Below, one piece after another: positions 1-11,330 of a DNA stretch of 64,000 bases. Position 1 is the first letter of the stretch; each line of letters opens with the position of its first letter. Source of the stretch: Gigaspora rosea (lineage: Eukaryota; Glomeromycota; Glomeromycetes; Diversisporales; Gigasporaceae); NCBI GenBank assembly GCA_003550325.1, contig QKWP01001095.1, forward strand, positions 1-64,000, written 5' to 3'. Under the pieces are notes generated by a model that ran no database searches, had not been told where the DNA came from, and saw only the letters and a list, made by a program, of their open reading frames with translations. A program made the translations under genes and the position numbers.

Positions 1-1540
1 ATTACGAAATTCATGTATTTAATTATAAGCCAAAAGTATATTAAAAAGGCCATTTTTTTGAAAATTAGCTTCCGAATTTACCCTTGATAGTTACCAACCC
101 ATTTCTCAATGCCCAACCCATCCTAAAACACCCGAATATTTCAACAAACGATAAAAGCACTTCTTTCTACAGCTTAGCGTAGCTCTTTTATTAAGTTTTA
201 TTGGTTTTTTAACTTGTCTAGACATCAAAAAGGCTCTTTTGTTAGTTGTAACAAGTACTTCGTTTGTTAGTTTTTCAACGTTTACTTAGGAGCAAATTTT
301 TATGTAACAGTTTATCGAAAAAAGACCCAATTACACCGATCCGCTGATATGATACACACAGCATTGGTATTACGTATTACGATAAGGTTTTAAGAAACAA
401 TCGTTTTCAAAAATTATTTATTATTTAAATATACCCGCTATCAGCTTATCTGGCACAACAACTCATCTCAAAATCTTGATCATCCACTTTATATTTACAA
501 AAAGCATTGCACGCATGTGACACAATTGGAAGAATCTGGTATAATGTACCGGAAATGAATTTTCTTTATCTAAAGAGTGAGCAAACAAACTAACACGGGA
601 TAAGCACCTGGAAAAACAGCAATTGAGATTGCGCTGGGCATCCTATAAGCAGCAGAAGCAGCATAGTAGTAAAGGCTGGTGGTTTTCCGTCTGCGTAATT
701 CAGGCCGGCCAACAAACGAAAATAGGTAGTTACAACAAAATTGCAGAATATACTCATAAGATTATTTTGCTATTTAAATTAAAACTTATCCGTATTTGGC
801 ATTGGTACAGAGAACCACATCTGCCCCTTCGTTTATCCTCTTTGTGATATTTATTTATACTGCATCGTTCAGCTCTGTGCTAGTCAAAGTGGCTCGGCCC
901 CCTGGAATACGGGCTTGGAATAACTGATTAGCCATCTTTTCGATTTGTTGACTGCATGTCAACTCGAAAGATAATCTAGATGAAAATCAAGCCTAAACAG
1001 TAATATAAGTATTCTAACATATCAACACAAATGTTATCAACCTGTCAAATCGCTTATACTTCACTATGCCTTATCTCAAGATCTTTATCCCCCCTCTTCT
1101 AGACCAATCAGAACGCCAGTGAAAACTTTCTTTTATATATAGATTGACCACAACCACTTATTAGATTAATTGAATACATTCCTTTATCATTTTGGTTTTT
1201 TTTATATATGTGTCTAAAGTTGTCTGATTTAGTTCTATAAAATCATGACTATTATTTGTTTTGTAATTCGAAGGAATTGATTCAATACAAGCTATAATAA
1301 ATTGTGTTCAAAGAAATTCAACTAATTCAACCATTTCATTATTATAGTTGGGTTCAAATGTAATAATAGTTGTAACCAAACTTCCAATTTTTATTTTAAT
1401 TTCAGGATCAATATTATCATTATTATTATTATTATTTGTTGGTTGTTAATTTTGTTGAAAATATTGAGAGTTAATTATAGTTGAATAATTATCTATATTA
1501 AAAATTTCAGATAATAAAAGCTATTATATTAGATTTTTTC
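1..1540. other. AT-rich DNA without a recognisable gene
   Basis: I see no convincing coding region here. A short open frame at 623-847 has no recognisable motif and no splice context. The stretch is AT-rich with small ATT repeats near 1415-1435. Confidence 0.5.
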
Positions 1541-1652
1541 ATTATGGCATTTATTTCTAAAGTTCCAGTATTATTTGGATTATCTATACTAGAATCACCA
1601 AAATATTTTTTAGTATTAGGTAGTGCATCAAAGCTTTGGTTAATAGTTTTCA

Positions 1653-3701
1653 TTAGAATAAGTAAGCAAATTCTAAATATTTCATTATTAAATTCAGATA
1701 ATTGTATTGATTGTAATGGAGAATTAAAAGAAAGATTGATACTAATTGAGTTGGTATAATATAAAAAGGGTTTGTATCTAAAAAACTATATAATTTTAGT
1801 TGTATAATAGTTAGAACTTGCTTTGTAATATCAAAACCAATTCTGTATTCCAATCTAGCTCCAAAATGAGTATTAATAATCTCATTAAATATAATAATTG
1901 CAGCTTTACAAGCCTTATTAACTTTTAAAGAATTATTTTTAGCATCTTTTACTTTTAATTCTTCTAAAAGTGTAGATTTTGAAGCAGAAAAAGCTTCTTT
2001 TTCAACATGATATGCTTGTATGTAAAAGATTTTATTTTGAAGACCTGGTTCTTTAGCTTCTCCTGTAGCACCAGCAATATCATAACCATGAAGCCAATTA
2101 TTAACACGTGATCTTGAAACATTTGTAATAAAAGTAGTTCCAGTTAAAAGATCAGTAGCAGAATTTCTTGCCCAAAATATAGAATTAGGAGTAATTAAAT
2201 CTTTTGAAACAAATTCTATACCAAAATTTATTTTAGCTTTGTGTTTCCAATTATGATTTGATAAAGAAAATGTGTATTAATAAATTGAAAAGCAAGATCA
2301 GATTCAATACTATTTGAGAGATCAAATTTTGTGTATAATTTTAAATTTTTGGCATAAATATGAAAAAGAAATTATCAAATTTTGAGAGATTAATATTAGA
2401 ACTAATTTTGGATCTCATTGAATTTACTATGAACAGAGTACAAAGTACGTAGTGTATGGTTTACAGGCATTTAAAATGCTATGTCTCTTTTGTATCTGAT
2501 TGGTTAATCTATCCTTGTGACTTCTGAATGTATTTCTATATTTGTACATACTCTATGGAGCTTTGATCTACTGTATCGCATGCAAAAAAAACCAGAAACT
2601 TATGCAAAACTGGTTTAACCTGTAACTCGCTGAAAACCCACTTTCCGTTCCTGGTTTTGCATGACAATGTCGCGCAGTTACTTATGTAATATTCATTAAA
2701 ATTGCAGGAGAAAGACCATAAGCATGATGAAAAAAATAACTACTATCTTTTTTTGATTTAAGTTTATAAGCTTTAAAAGTAGAAGGATAATGGTGTATAA
2801 TATCAGGTGTAGAATATGTTAACTTATTAATTAAGAAAAAATATATCATTATACCAACTAGCTAAATTTTCATCAGTTAAAAATGGTTTTTTTCTAGAAC
2901 TGAAAGTATACATTTTTGGAAAAAAATTTAAAATTTAAAAAGTCCCAATTCACCAAATTGTCCTAATTGAAAGTGTGGAATATTTACTAGCTTAACTTTT
3001 TTTATAATATTATTATTACCTTCAATATTCCAATATTCATGATTATGACGATCTAAATTCCACATATGATTTGTAAAGCAAAAAAATTGAATAGGCCTTT
3101 CAATAATGCTTAAATCTGTAGTATTTAATAAAAATGAATCAAAATCTAATTTACAAAATATTTGGTTAGATGAATTCATTCTAAATTCAGTAAAATCAAT
3201 TTGTGGAAAAGCAGGAAGTCCATCTTGGTCTTAAATAGTAGTTCTGCTATATATAGCATCTTTAAGATCATCAATTGAGGAATTTAATTGTGATGCAGGA
3301 GAAAGAAAAGTATTTAAATAATTTTCCAAAGTATAGGTTTCACCATTTCTGGTTATAGGAGGATGAGAAATCACAGAAGAGCTAAGAATGCAACTTTGCA
3401 ATACAGATGGATTAGCTTGTGAAAAATCAAGACTGCTATTATCATAATCATAAGCATCATCATCATCATTATTATTGCTAAAATCATCAATTTCATCATT
3501 ATCAGTTTCATTATTGTCACTAATAGAATTATGTTCAACTTTAGAACCAGTAATAGTTTCAGAATCAGAATTTTGATTATGCATTTCAGGCTCAGAATTT
3601 TGATTAAGCATTTCAGTATCAGAATCTAATTTACTGCTATTAAAATTATTAATAGCACCACTGGTATTTGATTCAGCAACATGAGCAGATTGAAAATTCA
3701 T
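1653..3701 (-). pseudogene. Broken gene of unknown function, split by a short insertion
   Basis: Minus-strand coding remains read from 3701 downward. The first 156 codons start with Met and are rich in Asn, Ser, Asp and Glu (an acidic low-complexity N-terminus). They end at an in-frame TAA (3231-3233), but the same frame continues directly into a further open stretch down to 2928 (starting DQDGLPAFPQIDFTEF). After frameshifts, coding sense resumes at about 2850-2690 (FFHHAYGLSPAILMN). It is then interrupted by the 2432-2677 insertion and resumes to about 1653, including a stretch around NWLHGYDIAGATGEAKEPG and EYRIGFDITKQVL. I do not recognise the family. The mixture of a stop, frameshifts and an insertion marks it as a pseudogene. 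It could be the relic of a transposon-encoded or a host repeated gene. Confidence 0.6.
2432..2677. mobile_element. 246-bp insertion with imperfect target duplication
   Basis: This stretch interrupts the minus-strand pseudogene and is flanked by TTACTATG (2424-2431) and TTACTTATG (2678-2686), which looks like an imperfect duplicated target. No terminal inverted repeats are visible. Its start (AAAGTACGTAGTG..TTTACAGGC) resembles the dispersed repeat seen at 60.8 and 61.2 kb, so it may be a short non-autonomous retroelement or a fragment of that repeat family. Confidence 0.45.
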
Positions 3702-5947
3702 TGTAAAATAAATAAATTTTAAGTAAAGAATTTTAAAATGGTTGTTTTATAAAAAATTGTTTTTAATAAGTAAAATAGATTTTTAATAAGTTTGTTAAAA
3801 TTTGTTAAAAAGTAATGGCAGAAATTTAGGAGCTTTTATAAAAAAAAATTAATTTTTAAAACTCCGATTTTGGTTTAAATTAGTAAGTGTTTCAGCCAAA
3901 ATTAAAATATTTTTGGGCAAAATTATTTATTTTTAATAAAAATTTTTAATTTCTTTAGCAATTAATAACTCTTGATCTACTAATCCGATTTTGATGAAAC
4001 AACTACCAAAATGTTTGCCTTAAAGAGACGATTCTAATGAGTACAAAATCGTTAAAATATGATTAGTAGATCAAAAGTTATTCTATATTAAATATTTAGA
4101 TTTTTTAAAAACGATTTGTAAAGTTTTAAGTTATCTGCCTAAATTGTTATTATTTTTAACTGAAAATCATTGTAATTTCGGCTATTGCTATTTTTATCTT
4201 AGCTGATTTATGTTATACTATTTTTGAATATATCTATTTTTATCCTTATTGGACCTTGATTTTGTTACATAAAATTCAAAATCTGGAAGTAAAATGAAAA
4301 TTTTAAATAGCTTTGTCAATATTTATCTATTTTTAATAAAATTTAACCAGTAATTCTTTAATACCATATTTATCAACATATAGTAACACTTTTATTGTTT
4401 CATTTTGAGAAAGTTTTTCTGAATATGGTTTTACAAGTAAAAATTCAAAAAAAAACGTAGATACTTTTTTTATAAAAAATATTAATATATTAGTGAGTTT
4501 TCAATATTTTTTTATAAAAATTGAGATTCTAATAGTTTGTGATTCTTTCTACAAGCTACTTAGAAAAATTTTTTTGTTTGCATAGTAAACATGTGTGTTA
4601 ATAATTGCCAGAAGTAGGGTATTCTTGAAAAATGCATATAACCCAAATTTGGCAATATTAATCTTTTCAATATGATAAAATTTGGCAATGATTTGTGAAA
4701 AATTCTACTATGTTAACTTAAAAACTTTTATAAATCAACTTGAAGCACATATCTTTAACTTGTAGAATCTCAAATTTTATGAAAAAATATTAAAAATTCA
4801 TGAAGATATTAACGTTTTTATTAATTTGAATAGCTACGATTTCGCAAGATTTACTTTAAACTTCAAATTCTTCTAGAATGACTTTCTCAAAATGAAACCT
4901 TCAAAACATGACTTAGTAAGTTGATAGAATAGGTATTTAAGAGTCTTCAGTTAAAATTTTATCAAAAACGGATTAATATTGACGATGTTATGATAATTTT
5001 TCAATTTGCTTTCTGATTCGGGATTTTCTAAAATTTTCAATTTTGATAAAGCCTGAAAAATCATGGTAATCCTCTCCAAAAAAGAAATAATTCAATAAAA
5101 AATAAATTATCTCACCTCTTTTAGGTTCATTATAATGGGCTACAGCTTTTAATTAATTGACAAGATTCACTAACTTAGTAAATAAAATAGTTTTCTTGGA
5201 GTGATTGTGACATTTCTGGATTACTATAGCAAAAATGCTAAGATCACCCAAGGAAAACTTTTTTTTACTAAGTTAATAGGTGTTGTAGATTAATTGAAAG
5301 TTGTAGAGCTCATTATAACGAACTTAATGAAGGTTAAATCATTAAATTTGGACAGTAAATCTTAGTAAATAAATTAGTTTTCCTTGGGTGATTGTAGTTT
5401 TTTTGCTTATAAAATAATTCATTATAGCAGAAATATTAATGAAAACTATTGTTTTTAATAAATAAACTTGTTCTATACATAAAAATACATCATATCAGTA
5501 TAAATTTACTTTATAATTTTAAATTTTAGAAAAAAGATGCTTAATTTTGAAATTTGATCAAAAATACTAAAATTAAGTATCTATAGTTTTTTGATGATAT
5601 CTCAGTATATACTAGGCCAATTTTAATAATTTTACCTTTTTTAGATTCGTCATAATGAGCTCCACAACTTTCAATTAATCAATTGTTTTCCTTGGGTGAT
5701 CATAGTATGTTTTCTTATAAAATAATTTACTATAGCAGAAATGCTACAGAAATGCTAATTAAAACTATTGTTTTTATTAGATAAACTTGTTCTATATATA
5801 AAAATACATCATTTTAGTATTATTTTACTTTATAATTTTAAATTTTAGGAAAAGATGCATAATTTTAAAATTTGATCAAAAATTCTAAAATTAAGCATCT
5901 ATAGTTTTTTTATAATATCTCAGCATCTACTGGGACAATTTTAATAA
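3702..5947. repeat. AT-rich intergenic DNA with diverged inverted repeats
   Basis: No gene is visible. Near 3955-4090 lies a diverged copy of the 'no-gene module' described at 5948-7360 (opposed GATCTACTAATCC and ATTAGTAGATC segments). Around 5110-5330 is a loose palindrome whose arms read TTAATTGAC..CTAACTTAGTAAA and TTTACTAAGTTAAT..GATTAATTGAAA. Around 5385-5460 and 5680-5790 there are repeated TCCTTGGGTGAT segments. This looks like several old foldback elements decayed beyond clear ends. Confidence 0.4.
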
Positions 5948-6229
5948 GGGAGCTTCCAGAAATCAGCTGATTTCTGGGTCGGTGGGTGGGTCTGCTGAAG
6001 TATCAGGTGCAATTCCGGCCAAAATTTCATAATTCCGGCCAAAGTTGCAAAATTATTTTTGACCAAAATTATAAATTTATTAATAATATTTGATAATTAA
6101 TAACTTTTGAACTACTGGATCAAATTTGATGATTCAACTACCAAAATGATCCTCTCAATAAGAGGATTCTAGCGAGACCAAAATCGTTAAATAACCTTTT
6201 CGTTGTTGGTGCATGTCGCTAATGCCGTT

Positions 6230-6440
6230 AGTTCTTTGGTGTCATCGTCGCTTTGGTGTTGTCGCCACTTTGGTGTTGTCGCTTTGGTATCGTCGCTTTG
6301 GTGTCGACGTTTTGGTGTCGTTGTTGTTGTGGCACTACTATTTTGGTATTGTTGTTACTTCGTTACTTGCCTGCTGCTTGCTTTATCGCTTGTTTTGTGT
6401 TGCTTACTTTGCCGTCTGCTTTGTGTTGCTTCTGTTTTGT
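6230..6440 (+). repeat. CTTTGGTGTCGTCG minisatellite
   Basis: Imperfect short repeats of CGCTTTGGTGTCGTCG-like sequence keep three frames open at once, so the apparent proteins are not credible. A related, more diverged stretch sits at about 12630-12900, and both are followed by TTAGGG-like tracts and a TAGGTGATATC[AC]CCTAGGG palindrome (about 7031-7050 and 13820-13840). That shared order suggests the two regions are copies of one longer repeat. Confidence 0.6.
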
Positions 6441-6639
6441 TGGCCAGTGTGATTTCATAGACATGGGTGTCATCACTTAGACGTTGTGAATTTCGTTGAA
6501 TATTTTGTTGAATTAGCATCATTTCACCTTTGAGTTGTCACAAAATGTATTTGTTGAGTGCCATAAAAAGCTTGAAGTTGGTTTGTTCAGTACCTAGAAT
6601 TATAATTAGAATAGTTTAGATTTAGAGTTAGAGTAAATT

Positions 6640-6664
6640 ATTTAGTTAGGGTTAGGGTGAATTT
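6640..6664 (+). repeat. Short TTAGGG-type interstitial tract
   Basis: The sequence tagttagggttagggtg gives about two units of the TTAGGG telomeric motif. Related tracts are at 9213-9233 (CCCTAA, three units) and 13145-13165. Confidence 0.5.
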
Positions 6665-7371
6665 ATTTGTTAGCTGTTAGAGTTAGGGCATTTAGTTAAA
6701 GAGTGAAGTGGAGGCGATAGCCGTAGCGAAGTGATTACAGTGTAACAAAGTGAGCCCTGTAGGCGCAAGCAAAGTAACACAATTTATTGTTAGTAATAAA
6801 GTTGTGTATAGTGTATATAGTTACGCATAGCTAATGGAATAATGAAGTTCTGAAACAATGTAAATGTGTTATCACTTTAAAATTAATAATTCAAAGTTAT
6901 AATTTGATAAATATAAATTTGCATAACAATAATGCTGTATGTAATTACACGTCACGTGATTACTGATGATCGCTGTCCATCCGGGCTTCTGATCCTGGTC
7001 CGAGCCGATTTCTGAGTCAATCCCCAATCTAGGTGATATCCCCTAGGGTGAAAGTTAGCAACATTCATAATTATTTAACAAATTATAGAACTTTTATAGT
7101 AATACAAATCTATTCTGATCACAGGATCCTGTGATTGGATTTTACCAATTTTGGGCTCACTAGAATCCTCTTATTGAGGGGATCATTTTGGTAGTTAAAT
7201 CATCAAATTTGGTCCAGTAGATTAAAGTTATTTACTATTAAATTATATTTAACTTTTTAATAATCATAAATCTGATTGGCTAATCGAGGTATCAGGTGTG
7301 GGTGGGTGGGTGGGGGTAGGCTCATAGTAAACAAAAATTAGCTGATTTCTGGAAGCTCCCTAATACAAAGA

Positions 7372-9215
7372 ATATTGATTTCAATTATGAATTATTATAA
7401 AAAATTCTGATACAGAACTTACTTGTTACCCAATAATATACAGTATGTAATTTAGTTTTCATCATAGTTATTGCAATTTTTATTATGAGTTACTGTAAAA
7501 ATTGTATTATCCCTTAGATTGCAGTAAAACACAGGCAAATTTGCCTGCGTTTTTGCACTTTTTTAGCTCTGATTTACTTTTTTAAAATACTAAAATAATT
7601 AAATAAAACTTTGTACAATTATATTTGAAAATAAGGATTACTTTTTTGCAAAATTAGTTTTTATATTATAAGAAAATAAATTATAGTTACATATAAACTG
7701 AAAATAGATAATTTTAAGAAAAAATTTTTTTAAAAAATTTTATTACAATTTTTCTGCGATCTTATTTAGTTTTAGTTTTAGAACTATAGTTCTTAAGACA
7801 ATATTGTAGTTTATATAAAGGATGACAACTTTCATTATTGCAACTTTAATGATTTACTTGTAAAAATTAAGACTTGTATTAGAAGTAAAGATTTTTTTTA
7901 TAGATGGGAGCATATAAAATTTGAAAAAATCTAAAGAAAAATTTTAATAGTAAAAATGCCAATACAAGAACTTTAAACATTTATTATATTAAAGTTTTCT
8001 AATTATTTTAAAAAAATTTTATAACAAAGTTACTAAAACAAAACTTAAAGAATATTTTTTACTTAGAAAAGATATGGCTAAAATCAATATTTAAAATTTT
8101 ATTAAAAATTTTAAAATACGCAGGCAAATTTGCCTGTGTTACAATCTAAGGGATAGAACTTGCTATTTCAGTGATATACAGTATGCAGTTAGGTTTAGTT
8201 AATATTGGGATTATTGTGTTTTCTTTATGAGTTAACTATGATAATACTGCTACAGAATTTATTCACTATTTGGTGGCACACAGCATGTGGTTAAGGCTTA
8301 GTTAGTATTGGAATTATCTCAAAAGTTACTAAAAAATTATGCTATAAACTTACTATATTGGAAAAGTTAGACTATATTGGACTATTATATTTTCTATTGT
8401 ATATTAATATAAAAAAAAGTTATAGAACTTACTTATAATTACAATAATATAAATAAAAAAGCTGAAGAATTCAAGGGGATGATTAATAGTTTTAAAATAA
8501 AAGAGAAGACTATATGGCCCACGATATCCTAAAAAAACTAAATTTGATGATATAGGAGTGCCAATAGAGAGTTGAAGGAAAAGGTAAAGCAACTTTAGAA
8601 GGTATAAGGTAGAATATCCCACTGTAAGTAGTTAAAGTTGATTTAGTTTATATTGGAATTATAATGATTTCTAATATGAATAACTGTAAAAAATTCTTTT
8701 ATAGAACTTGCTAATTTATAAACAAAAATTTAGTTTAGTTTGAAATAAAATTAACATAATTTATAGTATAATTTACTATAAAAATTGTTACAGAACTTAC
8801 TTGCTATTCTAGTGATGCATAGTATGTTGTTAAGGTTTAGTTTGTTTGCATTGAAATTATTATAATTTTTATTGTAAGCTACTATAAAAAGTCTGTTATA
8901 TAATTTACTCACTATTCCAGTAATATATAATATTTGGTTAGATTGATTGTATTAAAATTAATATGTTTTTAAAGTGAATATGTAAAAATTGTTACAAAAC
9001 TTACTTGCTATTCCAGTGATACACAGTAAGTAGTTAAAGTTGAGTTGATTTGTATTAGAATTATCATATAAATAACTATACAAAATTTAGTACATAGTAT
9101 ATAGTTGAGTTAGATTGCATTAAAATTATCCTGATTTCTATTATAAGTTGCTACAAAAAAAAATGGTACAGACATACTATTTCAGTAACATAAATTATGT
9201 GGTTAATGTTGTGCC
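7372..9215 (+). repeat. Diverged ~110-120-bp tandem repeats
   Basis: A unit containing 'acagaacttacttgctattccagtgatacacagtatg' (read here only as a pattern), then TTAGTTT..ATTGGAATTAT..TATGAGTTACTATAAAAA, recurs many times from 7372 to 9215 with many substitutions and indels. The array is interrupted by the inverted-repeat element 7511-8152 and stops at a CCCTAA tract (9213-9233). The open frame at 8404-8622 on the minus strand runs across the units and is not a convincing gene. Confidence 0.6.
7511..8152. mobile_element. 642-bp inverted-repeat element in the tandem array
   Basis: The ends are CCCTTAGATTGCAGTAAAAC and the complementary GTTACAATCTAAGGG. Just inside lies ACACAGGCAAATTTGCCTGC at one end and its inverse at the other; each copy contains a GCAGGCAAATTTGCCTG-like palindrome. 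It interrupts a unit of the surrounding array (..AAAATTGTATTAT | ATAGAACTTGCT..), and joining the flanks with a 2-bp AT overlap restores the consensus unit. No transposase is visible. The superfamily is undecided because the target duplication is only 2 bp and AT-rich. A remnant of the right end (CAAATTACAATCTAAGGG) occurs near 23485. Confidence 0.65.
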
Positions 9216-9233
9216 CTAACCCTAACCCTAACA
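9213..9233 (-). repeat. Three CCCTAA telomere-type units
   Basis: The sequence gccctaaccctaaccctaac is three exact units of the complement of TTAGGG at the edge of the tandem array. It could mark an old end-joining or subtelomeric event, or chance within a repeat-rich region. Confidence 0.55.
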
Positions 9234-10008
9234 AAAATAAATTTATATGTATTTATGTTTGTTTTGATTGCACATTACACAGTGGCGTATCACTGCCGGT
9301 GACAAGCACATTTTTTCTAACTTTAATAGTTACGAAAAATTATATGACTTAGGTTTGTGATGGAATTTGGAACAGTATGGGGTTTAACGGGACAGATACT
9401 AATGAAAGTTGGAAAAGAATCTCAGGACAATTTTTATAATAATATGAAAATAAACTACAATGGGAAAAAAGACTTCCAATTTAAAAAAATATGCAAAAGA
9501 ACTCTTTAGCACAACTTAAGCTTACTTCCTTTTATTTTTATTTAAAATCGTGGAGAAGATTCTGCTTTATTAAACTCAAAATATTGATGCTTATATACAT
9601 TTAGGTTAATTATACTACACGTATGATATGTTAGCACATTAATCGTGCAATTCGCTACCTAATATGATATGAGATACTAATTTTAAGCCTATCACGTTGA
9701 ATGTATTATCTCTTAATTTCTAAGCCATAAAATTCTATGCCACTTGCACATTTGACATGATAGCACGTTGAGCATGCTATCAAGAATATTTGTAATCCAT
9801 GCCTGTATATGTGAAACTAGTTGAGAAATTCAAATCTCTAATATCACAATTTTGAAATTGTGACAATACCCATAATCAGGATTGCTTTAAACTATAATAT
9901 TTTAGTTATAGTAACCACTTAATAATAATCTTCTGTGAATTCTTGTTAAAAATCTTGGTTACATAAGCAGAATCAATTAATATAATGTTACAATTATTCA
10001 TATTATTA
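9234..10008. other. AT-rich DNA, nothing recognised
   Basis: I see no gene or clear element. Between about 9595 and 9790 are scattered TAGCACATTAATCGTGC / AGCACGTTGAGCATGC motifs resembling sequence near 42360-42460, possibly a shared diverged repeat. Confidence 0.4.
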
Positions 10009-10171
10009 CAGTTGGCCCTCTCAGAACCAATCCTGTCAAAACTGATAACCTGCCAAAATCGGTTAAAAATCAATCCACCAGACACTCCGTTTCATAAGTA
10101 ATAATCGATAACTTGCCATTTCTGATACTAAACCAGTCCACCATGCATACCAGTTCTGAGAGGGCTGACTG
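10009..10171. mobile_element. pogo-like (Tc1/mariner) MITE, 163 bp
   Basis: The left end CAGTTGGCCCTCTCAGAACC and the right end (read inverted) CAGTCAGCCCTCTCAGAAC form terminal inverted repeats of about 20 bp, flanked by TA on both sides (10007-10008 and 10172-10173). CAGTYRGCCCTC ends with a TA duplication are typical of pogo/Tigger-type elements. It has no coding capacity and is therefore non-autonomous. Confidence 0.75.
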
Positions 10172-10746
10172 TATATAGCTGACGGTAATTATATTTAAAC
10201 ATGTACAGTTCAAGTTATCTAAAGATTAAAATGCTAATTCGTAACGAATTTGTCTTATTTTAAAAAATTTTATAATGAATTTTGATGTTTTATTAATTCC
10301 TTGTATTTTGATTGGTTAAAATTTTTTTTTTTAGTGGCTAAAATTTTATTAATTAACAAATTTTTTAAAAATTAGCCAATAAACAAAGACCAAAACATGT
10401 AACTTGTCACATTTTTAATAATTTTTTAATGTATCATATAAAAATTGTACATATTTAAAGTAATATAAATCAATAATATATAGTAATTATTTTCAAAATA
10501 AAGTTGCTAAGTTGTAGCAAATTAGCTTGGCTACAATTTAGCAGCTTCCTTTTTTTATATCTTTTCTGTATTATGAGCTATTAATTTTTAAAATTATTTT
10601 AGTCTTTAGGTGTCGCATACTGTATTAAATTTAATATTTTTTTTTAATTCTAGCTTCAATTATATTATAATTACAAATTATAGTTTATTAAATAATTTAA
10701 CAATATTGTTGGGCTATTATCAAATATCATTTTATTTTATTTATTT
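10172..10746. other. AT-rich DNA, nothing recognised
   Basis: Very AT-rich sequence with no supported gene. Confidence 0.4.
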
Positions 10747-10815
10747 GGGGGTGAGTCAGTAGAAAAGGGACAAATTTATTAGATAAATTTGTCCTTTTTC
10801 TACTGACTCACCCCC
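10747..10815. repeat. 69-bp near-perfect hairpin
   Basis: Arms start GGGGGTGAGTCAGTAGAAAA and pair for about 31 bp with one mismatch around a central TTAGATAA-like loop. The flanks ATTTATTT (10739-10746) and ATTTGTTT (10816-10823) match at 7 of 8 positions, so this may be a minimal foldback element inserted with an 8-bp duplication. Confidence 0.65.
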
Positions 10816-10852
10816 ATTTGTTTGTTATTTTATAATATATTTTTTTGGTTTA

Positions 10853-11330
10853 ACAGGACCCTGAAATTAGGGTTCCGCAATTTGATTTGATCATCAAATA
10901 TTTGAATAAAATATTTGATCAAATTCAAATTCAAATTTGACTATATTTGATTTGATCAAATTCAAATATGGCCAAATTTGATTTGATTTGACAAATATTT
11001 AATTTTATTTGAAAATTACTATTAAAAATTCAAATACAAATCAAATCCAAATTCAAATATTTGAATCAAATCAAATTCAAATCAGGGTCAATTTGATCTG
11101 ATCAAATTCAAATTGATCCAATATTTGATTTGATTTAAATTTGAGGAACCCTACTCGAAATATACATAGATAGGTCAGGTTAATTATAGGGTTACTAAAA
11201 AAAGAAAGATCTGCAGAAAAAACTTCAAAAACAAGCAAATTATTACTATAAATAGAAAAGATTTGTATAAAAAACCTAAAAAATAAGCAAACTTATATCT
11301 GACCTATCTATATATATTTCGGGATCCTGT
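10853..11330. mobile_element. Small inverted-repeat MITE split by a second element
   Basis: The right end read inverted is ACAGGATCCCGAAATATATA, continuing into TAGATAGGTCAG. The left end is ACAGGACCCTGAAAT, interrupted at 10868 and continuing after 11161 as ATACATAGATAGGTCAG. Removing the nested element restores end repeats of about 32 bp. The flanks give TTA on both sides (10850-10852, 11331-11333), although TTTAA with a shifted boundary is equally possible. The MITE proper is about 190 bp. Confidence 0.65.
10868..11153. mobile_element. Nested 286-bp hAT-like element rich in TTTGAT repeats
   Basis: The ends TAGGGTTCCGCAA and, read inverted, TAGGGTTCCTCAAATTT match. The flanks CCTGAAAT (10860-10867) and CTCGAAAT (11154-11161) agree at 6 of 8 positions, as expected for an aged 8-bp hAT duplication. 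The interior is almost entirely degenerate ATTTGAATTTGATC-type repeats with self-complementarity. It sits inside the left end of another MITE. Confidence 0.65.

Larger units (their letters stand above)
5948..7360. mobile_element. PIF/Harbinger-like non-autonomous element, 1413 bp
   Basis: The ends are inverted repeats, GGGAGCTTCCAGAAATCAGC on the left and its near-complement (GCTGATTTCTGGAAGCTCCC) on the right, flanked by TAA on both sides (5945-5947, 7361-7363). GGG..CCC ends with a TWA trinucleotide duplication fit PIF/Harbinger. Inside are two opposed copies of a module that pairs 'gatcctctcaatgagaggat' with segments resembling CTACTGGACCAAATTTGATG (about 6095-6190 and 7140-7245). The centre holds a CTTTGGTGTCG minisatellite. 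There is no transposase. The three open frames over 6203-6480 are products of the repeat. Confidence 0.8.

Noticed and set aside
6203..6480. Three overlapping Cys/Val/Leu-rich open frames
   Set aside because: They read the same minisatellite in different registers inside a non-autonomous element; no motif is conserved.
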